Below, piece by piece: positions 35,763 to 49,300 of a stretch of DNA of 64,000 nt. The stretch's first letter is position 1. Each line of letters opens with the position of its first letter. The stretch is from Ectocarpus siliculosus (taxonomy: Eukaryota; Sar; Phaeophyceae; Ectocarpales; Ectocarpaceae), in NCBI GenBank assembly GCA_000310025.1, contig FN649734.1, positions 3,724,003 to 3,788,002 on the forward strand, read 5' to 3'. The notes below the pieces were generated by a model, which was not told where the DNA came from, searched no databases, and saw only the letters and a list, made by a program, of their open reading frames with translations. Both the position numbers and the translations under genes were made by a program.

Positions 35763-38399
35763 ACGTACATGCATTCCCGACGGCAAAACGGCAAAGTAGA
35801 GCATCATGCATCATCTGTTCCTTCGCTCCGATATTTTTTTTCTGTTGTAAGGGGCTGGGAGGGGACGGCAACCCCGTTCCTGAAAGTAGGCGTTTGCGGT
35901 ACGCAGTGTCGGGGTCGCGCGCGCGTCTACCGGGAACCGGGCCTGGGCAACTCGACTTTGGCACATCAACACATCAACACATGACGAACGACTCAATTCG
36001 ATATACCCACAGCACCCAGTCCACACCGCCTCACAGGCACACGTTTATCTCTCGCCCCGACTGGTCGATCAACCCCATACATATTCAGCCATCAACCAAT
36101 CACCACAGCTCGTCTCGTCAGGGATGGGCGACCACACGGTGAGTGATATTTTCGATCGTTTCTTTTTGGGGAGCTTGGACCACACTTTTATAGGCGTGTT
36201 TGCCAAGATCGGACATAGGAGCGATGTGTCCACGGCTTTTGCCTGCTTAGTGAAGGTCGTACACACAGACCACACCGCATAGCTCCCTGCGCAGAGGGGC
36301 TCATACACCCTCGGTTGGGGCAATTCAATGGTCGTCACAGTAAACAAAAACAAAACAAACGTGGACGTTTGAAGAAGTCCTTGTTCTTGGGTCTCCGGGT
36401 GATGGCTGCTCGATGCAAATGCTGCTGAAATATTGATCGTGGTGTGTTTAAGGCTACGCCAGGCTCCTCACCGTCCCCTGTGTCCCCAGGGCTCCTCGAT
36501 GGTGCTTTTTTCCCAAACCATTTTTCTTTAGTTCTCACAGGTCAAACTGCTAGATACAAAACTTGTTGTGGAAAAATGTACCTGGAGTACATTAGTAGGC
36601 TCGTGCGTTGTTACCATTGGGTCGATTATACCACACAGCAGCAGTGTTGAGTTGGGGGGCGCCAGTGTCATTTTCGGAGCGACGTGTTCATAGTCAGCTA
36701 GAGAGGGAGGGGTGGTGTTCATCATCATGAACTAGAGAGAGGGGGGGTTGTTATCATCAGCTACGTATGTAGCAAGCAAATAGAAAAACACTCTCTCTGT
36801 CGTTCTTCTCTCTGGTTCGAGCTTTGGTCTGCAGGCAACTCCAAAGCGTGTAATTTGTGACCAGACTAGCACATGGAAGGCACCCAGGTGGCATCCTAGG
36901 CCCTCGCTTTGGTGATAAGCTTGCAGCTTGCAGCGGTAGCGCGTTGGGCTAAACCGCTTTGTAAAGCTCACCGCAGGTGTTCGCTGAGAAGCAAGACAGC
37001 CTGCTGTATGCGAGAGGTGGAACACTGCTGATTGCTGTTACGCAACTCGGTGACCCTCAAAACGATGAGATGCAAGATGTTGTTGATGTCGTTGTTACAG
37101 GCTGACCCCAGGGCCTGATTTTGATTGTAGAAGATGAGAGAGAGAGAGAGGCGCGTGGGTCAGCTCTCGATCACTCGAAACAATAAAAACAACGAGCTTG
37201 GCTACCTGTCTACATGGACACGCAAAAAATATCCCTGACACTGGCACACAAGCGTAAAGAGAGTTTTACGGCAGTCAATGCATCATCAATGTCGGTGTCT
37301 AGCAGCGTGTTGATGTGCCTCTTGCCCTCTCTCTGATGACCACAAACGCTGCCGCTTGCAAAACGCACAACACAACCAACGCTTCTTCTTCTCTCATCTC
37401 GCTTCCTGCGCCGATAGGTAATAGCAGATGAGTATAGAGCACACCCTCCCGCCTCGATCTCCCGGTCGTGGTGTGTGTGTCTCCCGCCCCCCTTGTTCAT
37501 GATCCCTGTCCCTGTGTAGCGTGTGTCGTGCCACAGCGCACAGCACATGGCAGAACTAAAACATACTACACCTGCCCCGGTTTTGGGGCGGGGACGCGTG
37601 AATCCTAGATATATACCAGCACAGATGATGCTGTGCTATCTCGGCGCTCCGACCACGGACTGAAAAGGTAGCAGTTGGGGCTGCTCGGGCAAAATGCTAC
37701 TTGTTGTGCGCAAGTTTTGATTGCAATTTGGTGCCTAGGTGGTGGAACGGGCTCCAATCTCCTGTGTATATATCGCCGCGCAGACCGACATAACACAGAC
37801 AGACGCCGGACACCCTCGATGTAAAAATGCATCCCCCCGTGCGGCTATTGTTGTAATGTCACGTACGTACGTACATGTACATCACGATCCCTCTGAACCG
37901 CTGTTGTCTGAACAACAAAGCACCCCTCTGGGCCTCTCTTCATCAAAAACGCTACTTCATAAAAATTGCCGGACGGTGCCCCCGCCGACTGCTGCAAAAT
38001 CTCAGTTGTTCTCTCCAGCGTGTAGCCCCAGGAGCGAAAACCTCTGCACCTTGTTGGACAAATCATACCAGCTTGAGCTTCCCCGTCGATCAAAACTGTG
38101 TCCCATGTCATTTTAGACTAGGCCTTGTAGCGCGAGATCGAGAATCTTCCCGCCGAGATTTTTGGAGTACCAGCGAAACGAAGTGTGCTTCCGTAACCGA
38201 CAGAATCAGTGCCACAACCACTCTGCTCGAAACTGCCAGCGAACTGCCAGAGCTTACCGATTTGGTGTGTGAGTGGCGTCGTATGGCTTGACACCAGCAA
38301 CAGGAAATCAGACATGATTATAAGACGTATCTTTGTGAACTGTTGTACATAGTTGCATGCATGCAGCAGCCCGAAATTTGGACCAAATAATGCCGGATC

Positions 38400-38560
38400 T
38401 TCTGCTTCCTTAGACCCTTCTTTATGGAAACATAATCTTGCAATTGTATCTTGGCATTTTGACCCAAGATTTGCCCACAATATATCTCCACGAAGATTTG
38501 CAGTATCGCGATTTATGGGGGAAATATCTTGAATGTTGAAAAAGCGGCGTGTTGTTACTC
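38400..38560 (-). repeat. AAGATTT-rich tract, minus orientation
   Basis: Read on the minus strand it shares CCCATAAATCG, AAATCTTGGG and AAGATAT elements with the tract at 39,260-39,460, so the two appear to be diverged copies in opposite orientation about 0.8 kb apart. Confidence 0.5.
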
Positions 38561-39259
38561 TCTTCTGCTTGAGGTTGAAAAAGGCACAACGGCCACTTGG
38601 TCCACAGGAAATGCCAAGGTGTGGCGGAAAGTGAGCACGACGCAGTTGTAGAAGGGGCATCCCTCCCCCAGATGTATTGCCTCAACACTGTGGGTGGATA
38701 CTAGCGATGGGCGCCTACCTGGGGTGCAAAATTTAATCGGTTGCCCACGAGCTCATGTCAAGCGGAGAAACAAAACTGTTCCATTGCTGTCCAACTGACA
38801 AGAAAGTGCGTTAACCCGAAGCCGATGACACCCATGCACGTATCTCACGATGTCGCAGGCGCACCGAGGTCAAACCTCCGGCGCTGTCATCTGCACCCAC
38901 GGATTTTGCTCGGGTGCAAACGGGTTGGGTGTGTGGTGATTCGATGAAGAGATAGAAGCGTCGCACACGACAGAGCAGTGTTGGCAAAACATTCCTCTGC
39001 TCTTTTTTTCTACTTCAAAATAAAGTACTATGTGAACGGTCCCTCCACAGACTGGTGATGACGCACGTGGAACGAGCCAGGGCAAATACGCATTTTTTTC
39101 GCGCGCCTTGGTTGTTTTCGCTCGCTGTCGGCGCCCGTGCTGCCGACACAGTGACGCCAGGGTGCGTTAGAGACCCTTGCGAGTGTGCCACGTGCAGAGT
39201 TCATGGCGTTATGGACGATTAGGTTGACTGACCCTCGGTGATCGCGCCGCACGGAGGCA

Positions 39260-39460
39260 AGATTTGTTACGCCGCCTCAAGATTTGTCGGAAGGCTCGTT
39301 TCGACAGATCTTGGGTCAAGATTTGTTCGAAAAGGCCGATTTCAGGCCTCGAGAAATCTTGACCAAGATATATCGGAAGATTTCGCTCCCATAAATCGTG
39401 CAACTGGCAGATCTTGGCCAAGATCAAGATTTATCGACAAGATTTTGTTCCCATGAATCG
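39260..39460 (+). repeat. AAGATTT-rich tract, plus orientation
   Basis: Contains at least eight AAGATTT/AGATCTTG/AAATCTTG words, several forming short palindromes such as CAAGATCTTGG-type pairs, plus CCCATAAATCG and CCCATGAATCG. Confidence 0.55.
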
Positions 39461-41520
39461 GGGTCTTAGACGCGCCGCCGCCGTTCTCCACGTGTATACA
39501 TACGCAGGAGGAACACACGGATTGAACGCGAACGTAGCGGGTTCACCGGGTGTTCTCATGCTGCAAAGACATGTCGAGGCTTTGGAACGGGCACAGTTTG
39601 ATTTTTCGATCGACGGCCCAAAACGATAATAAAAACATGCTTTTCGGTCTATTTTTTCGTCCCCCTCGAATAAAGCTGCTTTTGTGCAGATCCCCTAGTC
39701 TAAACCCAAGTTATTGCGTTTGGTTCGCGAAACACCGCTTCCTTTGTACAGCGCTTTGTTTTTTAGGAGCCTTGCGTAGCTTTAATCGTAATCTCAAGTC
39801 CGACAGTATTCATTGTGAATATCTGTTCGACGCCCCGAGCCAACAACAAGCAGAACGCCTCTGACGAAACGAGAAGAAGTCATGCAGGCTGTAGGCCACA
39901 GGGTATCACCACGGGCCGCACACAAGCAAGAAATATGCGTGACTGGGTTAATTAGTTTTTTTTGTTTTTTTTCCCACAACTGGCTCTCTGCGGTCAAAGA
40001 TCTTCCAAGCATGCGCGTGCACCCATAAATCACGGCAGCAAGGATGGTGCAGCAGTGGGTCCATGTGTGGGGCTCACAGGGATGGGGACGCGGTACATGT
40101 AAGGGTGTCGAACAGGAGTACAGTAGTACTACTGCTGAACAGCAGTAGCAGCTATGCGGAGAGAAATAGACTGTACAGCAGCAGTAGTTTCTGAGCAGGT
40201 GTGCATGCCTGTCTCCGACAGCAACCGTCCGCACAGAGGATGTACCTGTGCAAGCAATACCTGTGAGCACATCTTCTCCACCTCATCCTTGGACAGAGCA
40301 TACGGCAAGCACATATGCTAGCGGCGCTAGATGCGAAGACGCTGACGGGAAACCGTCTCACGGAAGCGCCAGATGGCCAAAAAAACGGCCCGCTCATCAG
40401 AGAATCGAGACCATCATCCACTATCGCACAATATGCAAAAAGTCGTGATAAATTAAACTATTCTGTACTACGAATAGAGAGCTGTGATGGGAGCTGTGAT
40501 CGCAGCTGTAGTACCGAAAACCCTTGCCTTTGAGCGAAATTTTGCACACAGCAGACGAACCACCCTTCACTCCCAATACTGGGAACCACACGCACCGCAA
40601 TCACAACAACATCAAGCACCGAGGCAGTACGTGAGCATCGGCTCCGGTGTGCGTTTTCTCTGCTCTCCCTCGCGGATGCGGCACCGGGTTGATCACATGT
40701 TCAGGGTGCTGTATGTACCCTCCGGTGGTATCTTGCGTTCGAATCGTACAGCCGGTAGGCAGTAGATTGGATCTGGAAAGGATATCTGCCCCACGTCAGA
40801 AAGATTGGGCATGGGTGAAAACTGTTGTACTATGCGAGTCCTGTTCGCATTGCTGATAAGCGTGCTTTTGGCTGCATTTGTTTCCCGGCTGGTCTCCATG
40901 TATGTTTTTTGCTCTTAGCCGAGGCACAACGGCGATTTTTCGGCACGCAAAGTGGTCCGAGCCGAGAACGGAGCTGAATCGGTCTGTAGTCACGTAAGGG
41001 TTAAGTTACCATGCCGTTTCAAAGAGTTCGCGCCATTAACGAAACCAGACCATGAGCTGGCTAAATCAGAATACTTCGAGACGAAGAAAAGCTACATTCA
41101 GGTGAATATGTGCTCGGCGAAAACCGCTTTGGTGACGATCATTCACCCCCCTCGATATGACGTGGTATTGTCGATCGCGTGCCGAAGCTTAGCTTACATG
41201 CACGACCGCATTTACCGTGAATGCACCTCGGTTTCCCCGTTAATGCGGTTTCCTTCCAGGTAAACGGCGAAGAGTAGCAACATGAACGGCCGAGACTCTC
41301 GACGGGGGTTCGGCGCCGGCACCCCCCCAAACAGGTGCAAATTGTTTCAAACTCGTGCGAATAGAGAGTAGAAGACCACGGCCCCTCTCTCTCATTGATC
41401 GACGATGCGCTTGTGACGCTGCGATTCACTTCGCTTTAGTGACTGGCGAACTCGAACTCTTTCGTTGGTTCCGCCTCCGTAGGTGATCGCCTACGACGTG
41501 TTAATTTAATGCTTCGCAAG

Positions 41521-44500
41521 AACACATGAAATGGAACGCAGCAACTACATTCCCCCTACGAACTTAGGCTTCTTGTGGTTGCCACGTGGCCCAGGGGGTT
41601 CGAACGTCGAGGTAACCAGCCGTGCCGAGGGCAGGGCAAAGTTTTCGTGTTCNNNNNNNNNNNNNNNNNNNNNNNNNNNNNNNNNNNNNNNNNNNNNNNN
41701 NNNTGCCTCCATTGCGGCATATTGTGACGCGAGCAAGACGGTTTTGGTCGGACTTTGGGACAAGAGCAACCTGGTGGTTCTATTCGGCCTATCGTCTTCG
41801 TTCGCCGATCTGCCCTAGAGTCTGAGCGTCATTCGACTCCTCTGGATAGTGAGGCTGTCCGTATCGTTTGATACATCAAGGGTCTTCGCTACCTATGGGG
41901 CCCTCATTTCAACTTTCACGGATCACAAGTCCCTTGAACACCTTGCAAAGGTGGGGATAAACAACGACCGCGTCCAACCTCGGGAGTTCCTCACGCCGTA
42001 CTCTTACACTCTTGAATATCGCGAGGGTTCGTCTGACGCCAATTCCGACTTCCTCTCTCGATTCCGATATAGAAGCTACCATGCGTGACCGTTCTGGCCG
42101 CGGCGGTCTGAATCCGTCGGCCGAAGACGAAGCGGTGCACTTTCTCCGCTCCTGTGGCTTGGTCTTTCTGGCCACCAAGCCGGTGTTGTCTTGGGTGGGC
42201 TCATTCCGTCCGCCCCGAGTTCAGTCTTGGGTGGGCTACCGCCTTCTTGAGGAGATTTTGCTGATTCCGCGAGCTTGGGGAGCGAGCTGGTGTTTTGATG
42301 GTTTCGGAGCTCCTTGGGGTGTTAAATCTGTACGAGGTTTACTGTTTTCGGTGCTTCGGGCTCTACAGCCGTTCGCAACCGCCCTCCCATGGTCGTGCCG
42401 CATACCTCTACAGTTCCGACTGCTGCTGGAATATATCCAGTACAGGATGCGACAGAGGCGTACACTATCGTCTCTTCACGCCCTGGCGCTTCATCCAGGC
42501 GTTCTTTGGATTTTCAATGCGCACTCGCAGGCGTGCTGGTGCTGCAGCAGGTGTTCTGCGCCCGGCTGTGGAATATGGCTTTTCTCAGCCGGAGGACCCA
42601 CCTCTTGAGCCGACTGTTCCTCAGCCAATGGCTCGTGCACCTCGCGGTTGTCAAGCGTCGGCTTCCCGGCCGGTAGGTTCCGCCGCTCTGGCGCCGTTGG
42701 GTCCAATTCGGGAGATGTCAGCTCGCTCGGATCCGCCACTGCGGACGCCCGCGTCTGGATCATTTCTTGGTTCGGTTCATGTTCGCCGGCTATTGATCCT
42801 CCCGTGCTTTCGGGAGTGGAGCTTGATTGCCGTGACGGTTGAGCGTTTTTCCCATTATGATTGGGCGAGAGAACAACGCGGTGAACCCGTGTGTGATGTC
42901 GCCATACGCTACCTCCCTCTAGGCCAATCTTCCGAAATACCGTCAGGTTTTCTTTACCATCTTCCGTCGCATGGTCGACCTTTGTTTCGGGAAATCCGTG
43001 AACTGGTGAAAAAGGGCTGGTTGCACGTCGACGACGATGATGTGGTCCTTCTTGCACAGAAACTAGCCACAACCACACCTGCTACTTCCACGCGCCCTGG
43101 AGGCGTGCGGCACATCTTCTCAACGACGAACCTATCCGGGTTTTCCTGTCTATGTTGATGCGCCATGCCCATGGATAGTGCACCTATGTCACGCTAATTC
43201 ATCATGCGATCTTGGTGCAGCTCGTTCCCTGTGTATGTTAGAGCGGTTTTAGTGGTGAGTAGGCATGAGGGTAAGTATCAGAGGGTGGATTCATAATTGC
43301 CTATGGTGCCAAGCTCGGAAAGTATCTCGACAAACGGCCCCGTGGCCCACTCTAAACCTACCACTGCCCTCCAGACCTGTAGTGTCCGTGAGTGTCGATC
43401 ACTTCGGCCCACTGCCGACCACCCGTTACCGGTGTTCACCGATCGATTTTGTCGACGTCGTGCTGACATGTACGCCGTTACGACCGCTGAGTTTACCGCT
43501 GAATATTCGGAGATATTTGGTGAATCGGCATATATCCCGTTGAGGGGTTGCTCCTTGAGTGTGTATCAGACAACGGCACACAGGCGTGCTCGAAACTGTC
43601 GTGAGCCGTCTACAAACGTCTCGCGCTTCGCAAAGTGACCACCAGCTCGTACCATCCAAATGGAAATCTTGGTGTAGAGCGAGTCATCCACACTATGGCA
43701 CAAGTGCTTGCCATGGTTTTCAACCAGGCAAGATGATTGGTCCCTCATGTGGAGTTTGCTAATAACACCTCATCTCTGTTAGCGCTGCCACTAGTTTAGC
43801 ACCTAAGGAGGTGCATCTCACCCGTTTGCCTCGACTGGCTGTCGCGAGCATCTTTACGCTCGCGGTCATCATAGTTTGGATCGCGATCATCTTGAACATT
43901 GTGATCTCGCTGCCGATCGTCAACGTCGTGCATATGAGTTGGTACGCTAGCAGCACAAGTTGTCCGTTTCTCGGACTGAGCGTTGAAATTCCGCTCTCTC
44001 GGACGCTTTGCACAAGCTTCCCACAAGGCCGAAGGCGATTGGGTTTGGGCCTGTCAATCCAAATATGCTATTCGTCAAGGTGTTCGACCAGATACTGACG
44101 ACAAGGTCCTCAAAGCAAAGTTTTCGTTGCTTTGGACCGGCGCGTTCAAAGGTTTGGCTATTGGCCCCTTTTCGACAACCCCTGTTGGCAGTCCTCTCGC
44201 GAGCGAGTTGTTACGCTTGGGTCTTCTGTCGAACCTGCCAGGCAAAGACTCGAAACGTCGTGTGTCGGTCGCGCGCTGCAAGCCATGCGCCAACCAGTAT
44301 CGCGCTGAGGACCTGCCGGGGTTGCTACCGGCTGGTCTCACTCCGAAGTTTATTGTACAACTAGACGACCAAGTCTTCCCCATACCACATTGCGGAAGAT
44401 GACGTCCCGACATCGGTTGAACAATTGGAGGTGGAACAAATCACTGGTCATCAGTCTGTTCGCGGTCGTGGAGGTGTCATCGCTGTCCTTTACCAGACAC

Positions 44501-45035
44501 ATAAGAAAGGTCTTCTCCGCCCTTCTTGGGAGCGTTAGATGGACCTCCAGCACTCCCGATCACATATTCTTCGGTTTTGGACGAGTTCGCCCGATCAACA
44601 CCGTAAGCCAAATCGCCGTTACCCTACGATGCGCATGCGTGTTGGCGCAGCTGCACGAGATTTGGCACGTGCCAAGGGCGAGAGATGCTTTTCCTCCGCG
44701 CTACTCCCTTGTCTCTCGGTCCACCTGGGATCGCCGATCCACCGATACTCCTCTACCTGTGGGCGCGTTCTTCTGGTACAACGCCCAAGATGGATCTTGG
44801 TGGCTGGGCAAGATTTCTGGACCGACTGTTCGTGCCGACCATCCTTCCCCGATGACACCGGACAAATCAAGATCGCCCTCTCCGATGTTCGGTGTTCTAC
44901 CCTCGGATCTGCCGTCTGTGGTTCATAAAGTGTCTTCAAGTTCACGGTGGTAGCGTTCTCATGAAAGGACTTCTTCGCAATGTTGTATATCGTGAAACGT
45001 GGAGGCGGAGCTTTCGCCACCCGATGATTCAGCAT
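41521..45035 (+). pseudogene. Relic of a second Ty3/gypsy element of the same family
   Basis: A heavily frameshifted copy of a pol region related to the element at 24-34 kb. Recognisable pieces in order: end of RT/RNase H with TDHKSLEHLAKVG and YTLEYREG (41,849-42,060); the spacer leading to YDWAREQRGEPVCD (42,845-42,910); the integrase zinc-site part with WCQARK (43,290-43,320); core pieces with VDHFGPLPTTR (43,390-43,440); the C-terminal EQITGHQSVRG and KKGLLRPSWER stretch (44,420-44,540). An in-frame TAG follows SWER. An N gap (41,653-41,703) lies in the RT part. No LTRs were found. It preserves RNase H sequence lost from the younger element. Confidence 0.85.
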
Positions 45036-46380
45036 GCGTCAATTACCCATCGCGTGTTTCATGGGTTCTGTCTGGTTGGTTTGCGGGTGCTGTCCCGGTT
45101 GAAAGGCGCCCTTACCTTGGGGGTTGCGCTGGGCGATTCCGGGATTATATCGCCTCTGATCCCGTTCGTTTCTTCCGTTTGCACGTTCGTGTGGGCTGTT
45201 GGTGCCAACAACAGCAGTGTTTGACCTCGGTTCAGTATTTCAACCCCCCTTTTCCCGTCACGCTGACGATCCGTTTGCTTGAGGCTGGTACGTCGTTTTG
45301 TGCTTCGAGTCCTTTTACGTTACTGTATCGTTCGCCGTTCGCTTGGTTGAATTTTCTTCGGCTCTCTGCTGCGGTTTGATTGTTCGGCCCTTATTTCGGG
45401 TCACGACGCCCTTGTTTTTGTTCTCGAAACGTTTGGTTTCTCACCTTTTTGGTTCATCGTGGTGCTCTTTCACCTGTTGGACTTGTGGCTCGTTTATTCG
45501 GGCCACCCGTCAGTGCTTTTGTCACTTCTTATCGTTTCGACGACACTCACTGCTTGAGTTTTTTTTCCGTTTTGCCGATACGGTTGGTTTTCGTCGCCCC
45601 GACGGCGTTTTTTTTGCGTTTTTTTTTCTTTCTTTTGATCCCGACCTGCTATGGTAATTGTGGCGTTGACGGCGTTTCTGCTTTGTCTTGTGTTTCCGGC
45701 CTCCCCAGCTGTGCTCAGTCTACCTCTGAGAGCAAAGCCTCAGCACGTAATGCTATTCCATGAGTGAGTTGAGTCTTCATCAGGATCTTCGGGGACCGTT
45801 ACGCGTGTAATCCCACAACACATCCTGAACTCGGGCAGTTTCACCGTCTGAGCGCCGTGTGGTCTTTGGGCGTTGCATGCAAGCAGTATCACGTAAACCA
45901 ACTCTTGGCGCCCTGATCGGGGGTGGAGCACTAGGATCATGATACACAAGAACGCCCAGTAGTCGGGGCATAGTGAGTTTTGCCCTGAGAGCGGTAGACA
46001 GAGTTGTCGTCGCCATGGCAGCAGTGTGAACTAATCGCTTGGTTGACCAAGGTTTCACATCGTGGATCTTCATCTGCTACATCACTCTTCCTGGTGCTCC
46101 CTTGTACAAACTTGTTGTCTTTCTTTCAATAGAGTGTAGTTTAGGTTTGCCGAACAGGCTGCTGTTAACTTTCCTGGTGCTTTCGGCTTCGGTCTTTCGG
46201 CACCGGGTCACTCATGATGTGGCTGACTGTACTTTATCGGCAGTGACATAATCACCCTTCCGACCTTTACCTTGTGGTGCTGTTCTATTTTCGACTCATG
46301 TATGTTGTCGACGCGGCCTTTGATGGCAAGTGACAAAGCCCCCTCTACACAACGCTGGAAGGAACTGGATAATGAATGGG
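45036..46380. other. 3' flank of the relic element, no gene
   Basis: T-rich sequence to about 45,770 resembles in composition the untranslated tract after pol in the intact element, but without a hairpin array or LTR. The rest has no supported gene. Confidence 0.4.
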
Positions 46381-49300
46381 CCGTAAGGGAGGTTTAGAAA
46401 CCAACCATCAAGTATCCTCTCATGCGAAGCGTACCAACACTCGCCAGCATGTCTTTCCTCCTTGGTGCTCTGCAAAGTCCTCTACATGAATTCGGCCATC
46501 CACTACTGTTGTATTTCCCACACAAGATACACCTCCCCAAAAAAACCGAATCAAATACAAAGCACGTGTATTCCTCCCCCAATAACTCCTCCCTCCTTGC
46601 ATTTGTTCGTGCGCGCTATAGCTTGATCAATCCACGAGATGTGCAGTACAACTAATTCCGTAAATCCATGCGGTCGGAGATACACGTGTTCTTTTCATCG
46701 AACTGTCCGGATCAACTGCGGTATGTCCCTTCGCGTCCAAATTTCCCACAGGTTGGCGCTGATGATGGATGAAGGTGGTATTCGTCGGGCTTGGCAGATA
46801 GGTTAATGATGCCTAAGGGTCCACCATGAAGCGCACCTGGCAAACATTCAGAGTATCGAGATGAAAGCTGTGAGTTCAGGTATACTTCCTTTTGCGATTC
46901 GAGCTCCAATGAGTTGTTCGTGGTCTCCGACCTGTTCATGCGCGACCAAACGGAGCTAATTGGGCGCCCCTGATTGTGCTGGTAGATGTCAAGAGCCGTT
47001 GATGTCGTGTTGGAGAGCGCTGCAAACGGCAAATATGGCGAGGAACTGATCGTCTGCGCCGGCAAACACTTCTTTACCAGTCCTGACAAGAACCGACGGC
47101 AATGCCTGCTCTGGTACCTCGAGCAGGCTGATCCAGTCGTCTGCGTCGATGCCGACGGACTCCATGGTAACGGTGTGCACGCCGTTCTCTTGGATCCCGA
47201 ACGAGTTGAAGGTAGATCCGGGGTAGGACTCGTACTCGCCCATCTTGTCGCCGTTTATCTACAGCTGTAGTTTCGGGGAAAACGGTTCGGATGGTGGTGA
47301 CGCTTTATTTTAGGTAATTGAGAACCCCGGCTTCGATCAAGCGACGTTTTGCGGACAAGCTGCGCCTGGGTGGGGAAAGCCGGCTAAGACACTTGTGGTT
47401 GCTTTGCGCCCCCCCTTGTTGACTTCATCTTGTGTGGGGGACGTGGAAACGGTTTTCACGACGGATGCGAAGCCGCCATAAGAAAGGCGGCATCCGCACT
47501 GCCAAACATCAGAGGGATGGACCTCATACGGTTTTCTTGGGAGGATGGACGGCATGGAGGGTGCAGCTTTGCTCCAACAACAGAAGCACCAGCCGGACCC
47601 AGCGTACCAAGAGCAGTCGAGAGACTAACAACATCTAGAGCCACCAGCGTCTACATCCTGTTAGCCCCTACAGGCAGCCTTCGGTGGCCACTTCATGATT
47701 GACCTCGCATCCTTCCAGCGTCAGGACGAATCGTGTCCAGTCCTCTCCAACCTACTTGGCACCAAGCACATTCGGTACCGTGAGCCGGCATACGGCGTGA
47801 AGGACGAGCTGCCTGGAGTACGCGACTGTCGTACCACAAACCGTAGACTCTATGGGCGGCACTTGCCCGTACAAGGTGATCTACAGTAGCTGGACAACCA
47901 AAAGCTACTGCGGTAACCGCATCAGCAACTAACAAGAACCAGCACACCTTGCTCTTCCATCTAGCTCACAGATGTGTGGCGTATGTTTCAACGCCGCTGC
48001 CACATCGACCGGAGGACGGTTTCCTTTCACGTGGGGCGGGGACAACATCTAGACGCGTCTACTCCCAAACACCAAGCGACAGAAAACGAATTCTATCTAG
48101 ATCCGTTTTCGTCGACTCGGTTTGTCGACAGATCAATGTAGCTAAAGCATGCTTTCTTCCATTCCACCACGGGGCCATCATTTTCGATGTTTCACCTTGA
48201 GGGTGCGCGTGCGCTCGTCTCCCTTCCAGAAGGCAACCTGCACATCGGTGATGTCTTGGGGGCTGTCGAACGTGAAGGTGATCTCGCACTGGCCTCCGTC
48301 GGGCACGATCTCCTCGGCGCACGACCACCTCGACTCCGTGTCCTCCTCACCGACCCCATCATGGGCCAGATCAGGAAGGCAACCCATCTCTCCGCAGCCG
48401 TTGCCCCCCGTACTCTCTCCCGGGCGGTCGTCGTAAGCGCTGGCGGTAACGCCGACGGTGGTCTTGCTCCCGGCCTCGACGAACTCGGCATTGTCGTCAT
48501 CTTCATCTGCAGGAGGGGAAGCCGGTTGGGCAGTAGGCGAGCCAACGGCGATGGGGGACGGGGTGGGCTCCTCCGTCGGAGCAGGACTCACAGGGGCCGC
48601 ACTGGGCTCGGCTGAAGGGGGGCTGACCGGAGGGGAGGTGGCCGGTACCGTCGAAGGGCTGGCGGTAGGGGGAACCACAACCGGCTCGGGGGTGGTGGGT
48701 GCGGCCGGCACGGGCGTCTGGACCCAGCCCGGGACAACCTGACGAGTGTATTGAGACGGCAAAACATGGAGGGCAAGGTTCGCGACCAAACGGGTAGTGG
48801 GCCTCAGGCTAGTCAGGTCTGGTGAATTCACAAGCTATTCCCCACACACTCGAATTCAATAGTCAGAAAGCTGATAATAGCACAGATTCGTTGCTCGTTT
48901 GTTCTGCTCGTCGAAAGCACGTACGACACAATAGATCACGCGTCTCGAAAGGGGAACAGCTCGGGTTCCGCACAACAGGCCAATTCGTCCTTCATCCCGA
49001 AGGAATTTTCGTCTCGCATGTCTGTTGGTACGTCAATACTTACCGGTCCAGGGGTAGGCACAATGGGCTCGGGCGTGGGTTCGGGAGTCTGGAACCAGGC
49101 CGGGACAACCTGACGAGTGTATTGAGTTTTGAATGGAGAGAAAAGGTTGCGACCAGACGGTTGGGGCTCATGCTGGTGAGGTCTTGTGAATTCTCGAGTT
49201 TTCCACGTACTCGAAGTCGGGATACAAGAAATATGATACTAGAAGCAGGTCGTTGTTTGGTTGTTCTGCTAGTTGAAAACATGTACGACAGATGAAACAT

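Larger units (their letters stand above)
34062..41500. other. Repeat-rich stretch without a supported gene
   Basis: Only short, mutually overlapping open frames occur, none with recognisable domains. It holds a dispersed repeat at 35,395-35,705, a CTG run at 35,730-35,762, related AAGATTT-rich tracts at 38,400-38,560 and 39,260-39,460, and a small CTACTGCTG hairpin near 40,128-40,147. A segment at about 34,675-34,740 resembles the sequence just left of the 5' LTR insertion point (24,310-24,370). Confidence 0.5.
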
